DNA of 64,000 bases, taken from assembly GCA_004154925.1 (NCBI GenBank), contig QJNS01000200.1:86979-150978 (forward strand), read 5' to 3'. The stretch's first letter is position 1, and each line of letters starts with the position of its first letter. The notes under the pieces were generated by a model. It was not told where the DNA came from, made no database searches, and worked only from the letters and a program-made list of their open reading frames with translations. This stretch comes from Monosporascus cannonballus. Lineage: Eukaryota > Ascomycota > Sordariomycetes > Xylariales. Below are positions 37,207 to 49,500 of the stretch, one piece after another. The translations under genes and the position numbers were made by a program.

Positions 37207-40097
37207 TTAGAGACGATGAGGCAACCTCACCTCGCCGGGCGCGTGGTAGTCGGGAACCTTCATTTCAAGTGCCTCGCCCGAGTATCCAAGGTCTTCGGCA
37301 ACCAGCATCGCGCACTTCTCACCAATCAGAAGAGCGGTCGAGTACCTGGTCTCGTGTCAGTGGTGTGTCGATGAACAAAGATAGGGGCGACGGGACTCAC
37401 GTGTTGCAGCCGACATTGTCGGGGCAGATGCTGAGGTCGGCCACCTTGAGCCCCTTGACGTCGTGGACGTTCAGGCGCTCGTCCAGCACACCGTGCTTGA
37501 CAATGCTGTTGCCCTCCTTAGGGGCCATGGAGCAGGTCTGTCGTCGACTCCGTCAGTAGTGCTATAGTATCTGTCCAGACAAGCAACACTTACGCCAAGG
37601 CAGTGCCAAGTACTCTCGACGTGGCGCCTGACCCATTCCTCGATAGCCTTGATGTCGCTCGCGCTGTACTTCAGGTCGTCCCTGATATTGGCCTTGTTGC
37701 TGTTCAGGATGGTAGCCTCGGGCTTCCTGCTCGGCTCTGGGTTGTAGGTGCTCCAGCTGCCATCTAAAATACGAGTGTCAGTAAAGAAGTCATAGACGCC
37801 GAGACCCCAACCCGTGTTCTGAAGTAACACGAAACAAGAAGAGGATAGTAAAGGACTCCCAAATTTCATTGAACTCAACATACGCTGCAGGCCAGCACTC
37901 AAGTTTCCAGGGAGGGCATAGCGCTGGGTCGTCTGGAGATCCATGTCATTGGCACGGGCCGGTGAGTCATTGTCGAAGAAAGGATGCATAGCCTGGACCT
38001 CGCCGGCATACGCGTCCATGCGTCGTGCCGTCTCGCGGGACTTGATATAGCCCCAGACCATGGGCGCCATGTCCCGCTCGTCGTTCATGAACCCCGTGTC
38101 GAAGTCCGGAGCCGCGTACGGGTCCGGCGACTTGACGTGGATGTAGCCGCGGGAGAACGGGTACTCCAGGAAGTGGAACATGGTGAAGAACTTGCCGGGC
38201 GGCATCAGCATGTGGTCGCCGAACCACCCCGCGATCACCGAGTAGTGCATGACGGGCTTGTCGGGCTTGTTCTTGAAGTAGCTCTGCCACCCGTCCTTGA
38301 AGTGCGGCGTCGGCCAGGACTCGATCTCCTTGAGCTCTTCAGGCGTCGGGCGGATCTTCACGCCGGCCTCGATGCCGTTCGTGGAAAGCGGGCCCGAGCC
38401 GTTCTGCTGCCATTGGGAGTAGACCTCTGGAGTGTGGTTAGATTTGATTTTCTGAACGCCCGGACGAGGACGCGATGCACTCACCCCTCTGGACCTCGGG
38501 CACACCGCGCACGAAGTCGTCGAAACTCTCCGTCTCGGGCGTGGCACGGTACGTTGCAAAGGTGAGGTAATGATCCTGGAAGTTGAGGCCCACGCCGGGG
38601 AGATTGACCTTGGGCTCAATGCCGGCCTGCCTCAACTTTTGAGGGTCGCCTATGCTCACCGTCAGCGATACATCTGGATATAGAGAGAGATTATGGTACG
38701 CACCGATTCCGGATCGCTGAAGGATCAAGGGGGAGGAGAGGGTGCCGCCGGAAACCACGATCTGCTTGCGGGCTTTGAAGATACGGGTCTTCAGCTGGTT
38801 CGGATGGAGGGGCTTCGTTGGACTTTGATCCGGTAAGCACACGTGCGCTACTCCTGATGCGTAATATTGCCACTTACACTGTCTGGACGGCCACAGCTCG
38901 GCCATTTTCGATGATGACTTTGTCGACCTAGCCCGAGTCAGCGACCAAGTTCAACGTCGTGCATGGTTCGTAGACCGGAGTTTGTTTCGGATCATCCATC
39001 GTTGTGTAAGTGCCTGAACGCTCAGAATCATAAGCCTACCTTCGTATTGCAGGCGAGATACAGATTGTTATAGACAGCACGGGTTGAGTGGACATAAGCA
39101 TGAGCGCTATCAGACCGGCGACCAGTCTGTGACCCAATGTTAGTCGAAATGTCTCCCCATGTCCGAATATTGTGATCTCCTTACGTCACGGTTGATCCAC
39201 TTCATCCAGTGTTCGGCGCCGTGGCCGGTAGTCAGGTCCTCCAGGTCGTCGACGATAGGAATGTCCTGCGACTCTGCGGCCCTCAAGAAGTCGTCCTTGA
39301 TCGGATAGGTGCTGTGTGACATTCGGGTTAGAAAATGACAGAAGCCGGCAGAGCCTAAGCACTCACTAATTGCCAAAAGACACCTTGATCGGTCCGTCGG
39401 AGCCGTGGATCTCCCTGTCATCGTCAGTAATCGTGTAGGAAGAAGGGGACGAGAAGCTGACCTGTTATGAGATGCCCGTTGATACGTCTCGTGCTTCTTC
39501 ATTAAGGGAAGAAGCTCCTTTGTCGTCCAACCTTTGGCCTGAAAGTCATCGTAGTCCGAGGCGGAGGCACGGGTGTACATCTAAACATAAAAGTTAGCCA
39601 AGGGCAAGATGGTAGGAAGTCACGCGGGACATACCAAGAAGTTGATTGACGAGCCACCGCCCAAGACGTGAGCACACGGCACAACTGCCTTTCTCCCGGA
39701 CAGCCATTTAGACGGACGAGATTCGTAGAAGGAAGCCGTCTTGGAGTCAAGTTTCATGTTACGGGGGTAGACGCCCGGTCGGTACACCCAGGGGTTATTG
39801 AGGTTACTCTCGCCAGCCTCGATTAACAAGACCTTGAGGTTATGGTCCAGATTCGCCAACCGACCTGCCACGACACACCCGCAACTCCCGCCGCCGCATA
39901 CCTGTCAATGATCAAGTTAGCCCTATGCCGGTATACTCGTCGATCCTCGCGGTTTATTTAGGACGGAATGTCACAGACGCGGTCCAGAAGCAGGACGACT
40001 AGTTTCCACCGGAGTCATTGGAGGGGCTGGGCGATGTAATCCATAGAAGACAAATGGGACAACCTACTATGATATCGAATTCGTCTGGCAAACTCAT
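37207..40097 (-). CDS. AOX1: Alcohol (methanol) oxidase, GMC oxidoreductase, 13 exons
   Basis: It oxidises short primary alcohols, chiefly methanol, to aldehyde plus H2O2 using FAD, normally in peroxisomes. Exons (high to low): 40097-40068, 39901-39635, 39580-39462, 39414-39367, 39311-39185, 39126-39040, 38927-38878, 38822-38704, 38649-38485, 38426-37884, 37763-37594, 37537-37401, 37345-37207. All 12 introns are GT-AG and the frame stays open throughout. The 2001-nt sum gives 666 residues, the size of yeast AOX (about 663). The protein starts MSLPDEFDIIVCGGGSCG (FAD fold), has VLGGGSSINF (GMC signature 1), GTLSSPLILQRSGIG (signature 2) and the catalytic pair His572 (TWHCLG) and Asn619 (VGCNT). 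The C-terminus -PHRL is a weak PTS1-like end in place of the usual -ARF. The intron at 38650-38703 is 54 nt with no stop, so an unspliced reading looks open. Confidence 0.93.
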
Positions 40098-42500
40098 ATT
40101 GTCTTTATTTGTATCAATCCAAGGCGAACAACCTGCAGAACACGTTTGAAATGGGACTCGAGTGCAACCGTCCGAGATATTTATGTATCCTAGCCGACAA
40201 CGTGGCTTCCCCAGAAATATGACCGAGGTGAGGAGGCGTCGTAACGGTATAATCTCCGAGATATCTCCAACAGGATCCCCCACGAAATTGTCCACGCTGA
40301 TTCGGTGCCATTGGCATTGTGCATCAGATCAATCCTTGGAGAGGCATAATCCTTCTCGACCCCTCTTCCCTGTGATGGTGCCGCACGAAGTCCGCCAATG
40401 GCTGGTTCCTCGCCGAGTCATCTGATACATACCACCACAACATCCCCACTTCATCTCTGTTTGCTTTGATGGATGCCAGTCCACTTAACCGGTAAAAGAG
40501 CGTTACGCCGCTTGACGACGGCATGTCAAAGACCGTCCATTGACTCTGTTTCACCTCCTTATCCTTTACATTACTAAAGTGTACTCAGGAATGCTTGTCC
40601 CGGCATACGACCTCTAGCACCTGGGATAAGTGCTCGCACAGACAAGCCAGTGAAACCTAGCCATGTCCGGATAGCACATCGCGACCCCGGCGCATGAGGC
40701 TTATGTCCAATGGGTAATCATGCCCTTCCGTAGCTGCGATCCGTGGCTCCGGCCTCAACAGCCTCGTATCATTGGATCTTCGCCCCGTCCAAGACAGCTT
40801 GCTACTGTAGACGGTTTAATAGTCCCTACCACATAAGTCAGGGGTTATCTACAGATTGTGGGGGTGGAGTACATCGTACCACTATTAGCTAGATGCTGGC
40901 TGAATATGCGGCTTAAGTGGGCTTCCCCGCAATATAGAAGCCCCTTGTGGATCCGGTTCGGGAGATATACGACTTAGGAGAACGGTGCATAACGCTCATG
41001 CATATTTCAACAGTGTGGCCCAATCACAGCCCTGCCGCGTTCCCCGAAGAGGGGGGCTGTAGCCCTTACCTTCTAGGGGTCTTTCGGTATGTCCTCAAAT
41101 AACGAACCTCGGTTTAAACAGAGGATCAATGCCCGCCAACAATGTCAAAACGGGTGCCGGGGTTGGTGGACACTCCTTGCGCTGAATAGCCTTTATATGT
41201 ATGCTGGCTAGGTCAACTGTGCCGAGCTCCAGCAATTGCAAAGCCAGAAGAGAAAGTGGGTCGGGGGAATGGTGGTCAGACTGCCGACAGATCGGTCGCC
41301 TAGTTGATACGGTGTCGTAATACGACCTCCAGAAGGCTGTCGGTTCCGTATACTGCAGCCGACTGTGATTATAGGCCCTCGATGTTGCAATTTTCGACTT
41401 GGGTATTTGGCTTTTTCGTCCTGCTGAATGGAACGCCAGAATCCTTCTGCAACACCATCCATTTTTCGGAAAGGAAAACCACCGCGTACCGCAACTCGAG
41501 AACCTACAGGCTGTGGGTATCAATGGCTGACGTGTACGTGGTAGTTCTGCATGGTCGTCCACGCGGATGATAGCCGCGGATTCGGTCTCAGACGTACGCT
41601 ATGACAACAGGTTAAGTTGATTGCTCCGCACGCCCAGCCCAATTGAATGGGCACACCCCGTCGAGGCAAGCTTGGCAGCGATCGCTCGTGCAGGGAAGCC
41701 AGTTGGGCCCCGCCCTCCATCACGGATTCTGCTCGAGCTGGCCATTTATATGAAGCGCGTCTAAGAGCATTCTAACTTAGGCTATCCGCGGAAGAACCTG
41801 TATATTTATAGCAACGACCTAGATTTATGGGAAAGAATCAGATTTCGGAGCATTTGGTGGACGTGACACGCTATTCGTAGTAAAAGCGAAGTAGGTTGTG
41901 GCTGAAGAAAAAGAACAGACTATAAAGTCCGATACAATATCACACCAGGTACTTAATAAATACACACTCAACGTTTGCAACCACAGCAGCCGAAGAAGTT
42001 CGGCACTTTTAAAAGTGCCGCCGGCAACTTCCACACGATCCCATCTAGGGCCATTACATTCGGGGCTTGCGCTGAGTAGCTACAATGCATTAGGGGCCAA
42101 CTGGAAAAGTCGTTTGATGCGTGCTTGCTATACGTGCGCCGCTGATGGAGACGCCTCGTTATAATCCAGGCCGGGATGGCTTCTAGCCTTCCATAACACC
42201 AGGGCCGGCGGGTGGGTTCTGTCAGCGTCGCTGGCGCTCTCTTACCCCTATTTGAGATTTTCGCTGGTGTCCTAACACGACGAGAATGGATTTCAAATGC
42301 AAATAGGGGCCCAACAGAACTTCTAAGTGAGACTGGACTGTGAGCAACACCGGATACTGGTCGGTTTGTTGGTATATTGTCGATTTACCTCTTCCACTAA
42401 ATGGCGCTGGAAATACCTACTCCTTTGAGCGTCTACCATTACAACCCCCATCTAGACTTTGTATGCATCTTTTCATCGGCTCCTCCATGGGATATGCCCC
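40098..42500. other. Intergenic region between alcohol oxidase and tannase
   Basis: About 2.4 kb. It carries the alcohol oxidase promoter at its left end and the tannase 3' region at its right end. A minus-strand frame at 41095-41562 ends in LLALQLLELGTVDLASIHIK, which looks somewhat coding, but I recognise no family and there is no supported start. No other gene is seen. Confidence 0.45.
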
Positions 42501-44347
42501 CTACAGCCCCCTACACTCCCAGTTGCTTTCCTTATCCGGGTCGCCTGAGATATATTTTGCTCGTCGGGGATATGCGCATATGGGGCGTTGGCTCTGGATT
42601 CCAGCGGAGACCGTTTCGTTGCGAAACTTCGTCGCGATTATTTTCTCAGGCGCTACATCCTCCTCGACCCATCTCATGAGTGCGAGAATGACGTCGTGCT
42701 CCGCATCTTCAAAGCCGGGGACCGAATGTGTGGCTCCCGTGAGTGATTGGCCGGCGGCGGTGACGTACCACGGTGCGTTAGGAGAGCCGTAACAGTGATC
42801 CATTCCCGGGACCAAGAAGAATCGGTAGAAGTCATCCAGGTCGATGTTCTTACCCGTAAGAGCATTAGAGACTTCCTTATAGTAGTAGACGCTACTAGTG
42901 CTTGGTATAACGTAATCTGCATCGCCGTGGTGATGTAGAATTTTGCCGCCGCGTTTATGAAACGTGGAAAGGTCATAGTCGTCAGCGCTGGTCTTACCAG
43001 GGTCGATAGTATCAGCGAAGAGAACATCTCTATGCGAGAATTGAGTATAGTCCCATTCGGTATCGTTGAATACCCAGTTTGTATAGTAACCATGCTGAAG
43101 CATCGCATCCGTTCCGTCGGCGAGTAGGACGGTCGGATCGACGCCGAGTGTTGCCCCGGGGTAGATGAAGGTTCCATTTGCTGCTACCCAGTCACCATGG
43201 AATCGTTTGATCGTAGTAAGCTGCTCCGGAGTCAAACACCCCAATGGGTCTGAATCAGGAGCGCACAGTAGGGCATCGAAGTTGAACTCGCAGCCGTGAG
43301 CGTCGCTAACGATACCATCGATGAGGCCATCTTGGCCATCACATTTCTCTCGGACTTCTGCCACGATAGCTGGAAAGAGCGAAGGGCTGATATGTTTTGG
43401 ATCAGAGGCCGGATAGTTCAACAGGCCCCAGTAAAGCAGGGCGCCTGCTAGGTGAGTCGACCACCATGCTGGTGCCCCAACTGAAATGCCATCGAACGAG
43501 TCCGGGTTAAGGTAAATCTCTTTTAATCCCTGACGCCCACCAGTGGAGCAGGCTGCGTAATAGGAGTACCTGATGCCTTCCGGAGTCGCATAGTACGTAT
43601 TGACGATTTCCTAACTGCCTGCCAGTTAGCCTTCTTCAAGTCAAAAGCAGAATGACCATGTTTCCTTCGTCCCTACTTTTGCAATTACCACCGAACCATG
43701 CATGGCACGGTAACCCCAGCCCAACAGACTTTCAGGGGCATTAAGACCCCAGGACGAATCAAGGGGCCCTGATGAATGGCCAGTATCCGTCGACATAGTC
43801 GCAAAACCGTACTATAAACTCCATCAACGAAGTCCAAAATGTTACATTTTTAACGGCTTACATGTGATAGGGTACCCATATCGAGCCTGTAAACACTGAA
43901 GGTTAACGAGAAAACTATCAAGTACGGGCTTGCTTTGGTCGGTTTCGCGACTGGGCTTTACGCTCGTGTAGTTCACTATGGGGCTACTTACCAGTTGATT
44001 CCACCACCGTAGCCAACGTTCCCAGTCGTCATCAGTCGCTCGTTCCATGCGCCACCTTCTGGAAGGAAGAGCCCGAAGTTGAAGGATGAGCTCGCTGACG
44101 ACTTGACATTGATACCGACGGCACAGAGAGCGGGCAGCTGGGTCGCATTGACCGGGAACGAAAGATTTGTCTCTGCATCTCCGAAGCTGCCATTTCGGGG
44201 CACCGCTTCGACATAATTCACGGTTGCATCGGGGATATTCGCGACTATGGCATCGAAGATCTCGGTCCTGCAATTGTTAGCGGGCGCTCCAAGCGGCCCC
44301 GCGAACAGCAGGAGCAAGTTCGTCGAAAAGTTAGGCATTCTAGGCAT
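42501..44347 (-). CDS. Secreted tannase / feruloyl esterase family enzyme, 4 exons
   Basis: The family cleaves ester bonds of gallate or ferulate esters outside the cell. Exons: 44347-43992, 43886-43862 (a 25-nt micro-exon), 43811-43677 and 43610-42501. Introns are GT-AG and the frame is intact; 1626 nt gives 541 residues, the family's size. The ATG at 44347 (or 44338, three codons later) gives a signal peptide (MPNFSTNLLLLFAGPLGA). Motifs: GYGGGINW then LDMGTLSH from the micro-exon, YGFATMSTDTGHSSG, the nucleophile Ser194 in ACSTGGRQG, Asp404 in HGDADYVIP and His444 in MDHCYG. Cys193 and Cys445 flank the Ser and His, giving the CS-D-HC arrangement of this family. The CDGQDGLIDGIVSD segment fits the calcium-loop region. 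Ferulate versus gallate specificity cannot be told from sequence. Confidence 0.92.
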
Positions 44348-45150
44348 GCTCGCTCTGAACTCGAAAAAGCTGCGTTGATAGTGACGAATAAGTCTGAGGA
44401 TAATCACTGAGGATGACAAGCCAATATTTGTGCGTGGAGGCTACGGTAGAGGCTACGTGATTATTTGCTCCCCTGGATCGATTCCGAGTAAGCTTTGGTC
44501 CCAAATTCTCTTCATGTTTATGCCATGAGAGCTGTTTTCGGCCTGACTTCGTCACCAAGGTGAGATACCACCATCATGTGGCAGGGTAGACCGGCAGTCC
44601 TGAGCTAAGTTTTCCCCCCTGTGTACAAGCTCTGTTAATATTGTTGCCTGGATGGGGATGCTTAATGGGAATAACTATCTGCTTGACGGCGACAAGGCGT
44701 TAGCCCCATCAGTTATGGGTAATTTTAATCACGCTGCTAGCAGACCACTGGTACCTGACAGTGTGTTAAATATTTTTTTGCCTGATACCATAGTAGAGCG
44801 TGTCTGAGATTGTCTACGTTCCCGGGTGGGTGGAGAACTAGCCAGGGACGGATGCAGGTCTCTGCTTACAAGACTTCAAGACCTCTCTGGTACCTTCTCA
44901 TCTAGGTACAACAAGCTAACCATCCGACTGGGGTCTGCGTTCAAGTCGCATAGCTCACGTTCGATTTCAACAACAACCGCTAAGAGTCCTAGAACGGACG
45001 GTGCATTAGCGATACGAACTTCTGCGTTACAAAGGTTTGCAGTTTACTATGGTATCAGGCAAAATAGTTAATACAGTCAGGTACAAATGGGCCGCGCTAG
45101 TAACCACGCCACCCAAATTAGGTATAACTTTTACATAGATTATTCACAGG
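44348..45150. other. Tannase promoter region and right edge of gene island
   Basis: About 0.8 kb of normal composition between the tannase ATG and the start of the second AT-rich block near 45,150. Short frames (44340-44558, 44826-45071) have no domain. Confidence 0.5.
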
Positions 45151-45280
45151 TATCTGCAAAAATTACTACCCCTATTCCAGTCCGATTTAAAGTTATTTAA
45201 AGTATGCAACTATTATTAACACTTTAATAGATAATATTTTTAGGCATTGTTATTATAAAAGCTTTAGAATTTTCGCCAAA

Positions 45281-46200
45281 ATGATTAAGCTAAGTAAACG
45301 CCTTAAAAATATCTATATAAAACAACTTATTATTGAAAAATGCGTACAAATCCGAATCTTTTACTTTAATAACCGTATAAATTATAAGCAGATTAAAACG
45401 ATTACTGGCTATACAAAAATACAAATCCGTACCGCCTATATAGCTTTAAAAGTTATCGTTAAACTTTATAAAAAACGCTTTTATAATATATATATATAAT
45501 AGAAAAAAACGAATTAAATTTATTTACGCTTCGGAAACTAACTGCTAGATAAACTGGGTCGAACTTTTTCAGCCCTTTTTGTTAAGCGCTTTAAAATACA
45601 TATTATTTAAGAAAAATTTTGCTATTTCGATTTTCGCCGGTATATTTTCTGCTACAAATTATCTTTATCCGAAACTAATAAGCAAAAACGGCTTATTTAA
45701 ACTTTCAAACGCATTAATTAAAACATTAAAATTTAATATCTAATTATATAAGCTGATGAAATATATATAATTAAAATATTTAATAGAAAATAATACGTTA
45801 TATATCGTGTAAGCAAAAAATAAAACAAAATATATATCGTAAAAAATGTTAACGTCAAAACGGTTAAATATTTTAAAATTAATTTTCTAAAACATTGATA
45901 AAAATTAAGATTTTTTTAAAGAAAAGAATTACGATAAAATTAAAGTAAATATATATTAAAAATACAGGATTTTTAGAATTAACAAATAGTTTCAAATTAA
46001 GAAGTAATCTCTTTATAATAATAGTTTCGTAGTTATAAATAATAACGGTTCAAATTATATTGAAAGAATTCTGAAATAAAAACTAATTAATTATTATATT
46101 TCGATTATTACCTAGCTTTTATATTCATTTGACATTAGTTTAATCGAAACTATATAAACTAAATAAGTTTTTTTATTAAAAACAAATAAAAATTCGAAAA
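45281..46200 (+). pseudogene. Tc1/mariner-type DDE transposase relic
   Basis: The + strand frame opens at 45281 with an N-terminal helix-turn-helix-like stretch (INYKQIKTITGYTKIQIR). It continues, with in-frame stops, to LSLSETNKQKRLI near 45665 and A-D-E-I-Y-I near 45753. That is the counterpart of the first catalytic Asp motif (W-S/A-D-E-T). Further on, V-V-I-N-N-N-G-S-N (about 46034) replaces the second catalytic Asp motif, with Asp read as Asn. LYSFDISLIETI (about 46118) corresponds to the YSPDLNPIEN motif with the final Glu. Stops (TAA/TAG) fall where family members have Trp, one or two G-to-A steps from TGG. The gene is dead by RIP. Terminal inverted repeats were not identified. Confidence 0.7.
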
Positions 46201-46234
46201 AAGCCTTTATATACTAATTTTCATATATACTCTA

Positions 46235-46515
46235 TGTAAGAGAATGAGAGAACATGAAAAATACGGCTAAATATCGGCGACTAGTCGCCGATCCAACTGT
46301 TTATAACAACTACAAAACTCTAGATAGAAGTCTGTTAATATATCTACTTATCTCAGCTAGCTCAGATCTCTCTGACTCGTTTTCCTAATTACTTCAAAGT
46401 TGCTCAAATACGGTTCTATAACGTTAAATATTAATTAATCAAATCTCAAATCTCCGTAACGAATTAACGAAGCTTAAATTATAATTACGCAAAGATATTT
46501 TCGTTCAGCACATTT
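46235..46515. repeat. LTR-like repeat, family 3 (copy 1)
   Basis: It begins TGTAAGAGAATGAGAGAAC and includes CGGCGACTAGTCGCCGAT and CTCAGCTAGCTCAGATCTCT. The latter part is repeated at about 57886-58045 (TTAGCTAGCTCAGATCTCT ... GAATTAACGAGGCCTAA). The 3' end is approximate. Confidence 0.5.
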
Positions 46516-49500
46516 ATTTTTCTTATAAAAGAATTTATAATAATTTAAAAATAATATATATATATATATAATTATTGTCATTACAACTTATTATTAAGAT
46601 TATTTTAATATTTATCAAAACTCGTTTATTATTTTTAAATTTTAACATGTTTATTGACTATAATTTAAATCGATTACGTTATTACATTTTTTGTTAAAAA
46701 ATATAACGAATCCAAATTGTCTTAATGTTATCATATTATATTTTTAGAATAAAATATATCTATACGTATTTTAGATTTTAAATCTTAATATAAAATTATA
46801 ATATAATATGTAAAAATTTTATTTGTAATTAATTTTTTGTAAAAGGTAATAATAAATTATCTAATTACATTACTGTAATTAACGTATTAATTAACTTTTA
46901 AAAACAAATATACGACAAATTATTAATATATAAAAATTAATAAAAGATTTTAATTTCGATTAATCTATATGCTGTTATACGTAAATGTTATAATATATTA
47001 TACAGAAATTTATATTTTTTAAAAACAAGATTATTTTATTATTATTTTGAAAAAGTATTATTTAAAATTGAAATAATTTATATTATTTTAAGAAAAGCTT
47101 AATATTTTATAAAAACATTTATTTTTAAGTAATTCAAACATTTATAATAATAATAAAAAAGATATTTTAAATTAGTTTTATAATTTTATTTATTATAACT
47201 AAAATAGTTTGTAAAATTAACGATAATTATTTGTTTTAAACATTAAGTAAATTTTATTATTTTTGGATTTATTATAAAATAATATCGATATAATAAAAAT
47301 ATTAAATATTTATAAAACATTTTTATACGTTAAATAAATTGATAAATCGATTAATAAAAGTTTAACATAATTATATTTATTTTTTACTATAACATAATTT
47401 CAATTGAAATATATTACGTTTTATAAATATAATAAATATAGCTTTCTAGCGTTTTAAAATTAATGCATATATTAAATAATATCTACTATTTAAGTTTAAT
47501 AAATATAATGAAAATAAAAATATTAGTAACGATATTTATAATATTTATCAATTTGTTTTTAAAAAGTAAATTCATTTAAAAGATTTTATATAAATTTTCG
47601 AAGTATTTTTACTTTATTAATAGAAATTAGACAATAATTAATTATATTCGGAAAATATAAGTTAATTAAGCCATAATAATCGATTTATATAATTAAAAGT
47701 TTTAATAATATATTTTTATTTTTTCTATATTTTATATATAAATAAATTTCTTATATATATTCATCCTTGTTTTTAATTTTAGAAATATATTTGGAATATA
47801 TAAAATATAAGTAATTCTAAAAACGAGTTATTAATTTTAAAATAATGTAACATAATTATATAAAAAACTTGTAAAACTTTACTTTTTCGGTGTTTTTATT
47901 TTTTATATAGATAAAATTTATATATATAGGTTATTTTTATAAAGGTTTTATATTTAATAAAAGCTATTTATAGCAAATATACTCAATATATATAAAACTC
48001 TTTTAAACTCCAGTTCATTAAATTTCGAAAAGTTTTTTTTAAATATAACGATTATTTAATTTAAATATATATATATAAAATAATTTTTCAATATTTTAAT
48101 TATGTTGAATAAATCAACAAAATATTGCCAAACTTTAATTAAAATATATGAGGAAATAAATATTTTTTCGACATAAATTTTGTATTATTATTTAATTATA
48201 TATACAATTTAATACAAAATTTGGAAATATTTGATATTTTATTTCGAGAATATAAATTATTAATAGTATTTTTTTAAAAAAATGAAAATTTAATTAAAAT
48301 ATACTAAATAAAATATTTTTATTAAACAATTAAAAATTCGAAAATATTGTTAATATAATTAATACTTTATTAAATAATAATAGTTAAAATTTATAAAAAA
48401 TAACAATTAACTATTACTTAATATTATTTTTATAAATAAAATAATTGTTTTTAAAAAACTAATATAATTATATTTTTTTATATATTATATAATATGATAT
48501 TTAAATTTTCAAAATAAAATAATTTTAATTTACGATATTAGATAACAATAAAGCTTTAATAATACGCGTTATTTAACAGAAAATATATACTTAAAGCGAT
48601 TTTGAGATATTTAATAAAACGAAATTATTATATTAAAAAAGGATCATAACAACCTAATTCCGGTTAAACTTTATTACAATATATATATGCTTAATTTCTT
48701 CTATATACCCGAAATTTCAAATTCGAAAATATCTGCATAAAAATAATTAAAGATTAGTTCGGTAAAAACGGTTATTTGAGAAATAATAAAATCCTATTAT
48801 AAATAACGGGCGAACAAATTACTTTTTACGTAATTACTTCCGTTTGGCGATAAAAAAACAAAATAAATATTTATTTTTATTAAATTTAAACAATTTTTAC
48901 TTAATAAATATCCGAATAAATTAAATACAATTAAAAGTTTATATTTAATTTAAAATATAATCGAATTAATTAAGCCCATTCCCGGTCTTAATAAATAATA
49001 ATATTAAAACATTTTAAAAAACCGTCTATGTTCTGCGTTATATATAATATATAAAAAAGTTATATTTTCGATTTTACAAAAAGTGTAAGTAATTTTCTAC
49101 AGGTAATAAAATTCGCTTAATTAAAAATAACGGCGCTATATTTCTATATTACGAATAGATTTATATAGACTATAATTTGTTATTACGTTATAAATTTAAT
49201 AAATATCGAAAAGAGTTATAAAGCCGCTTTAAATTACGTTTTTTTCTAATTAAAATATACTACATATAATTATTCGGTTTAAATTAATAATTAACAATTT
49301 AACGATAATATTAATAATTTAAATATTAAACCAATCTATAATTTATACGCTTTCGTAATTTGAAATCATAATTTCGATTATAGCGATAATTATATTTATA
49401 TACGTAATTTACGATATACTAAATAATTTTAATTAAGAATTTATTTCGTTTCTTTTATTTATAACCTTAATGCAAAATTTATTATTTTTAATATTTTTAA

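Noticed and set aside
37471..39871. Treating the alcohol oxidase pieces as several separate genes or as a pseudogene
   Set aside because: All pieces join through 12 GT-AG introns into a 666-residue protein of exactly the family size and order.
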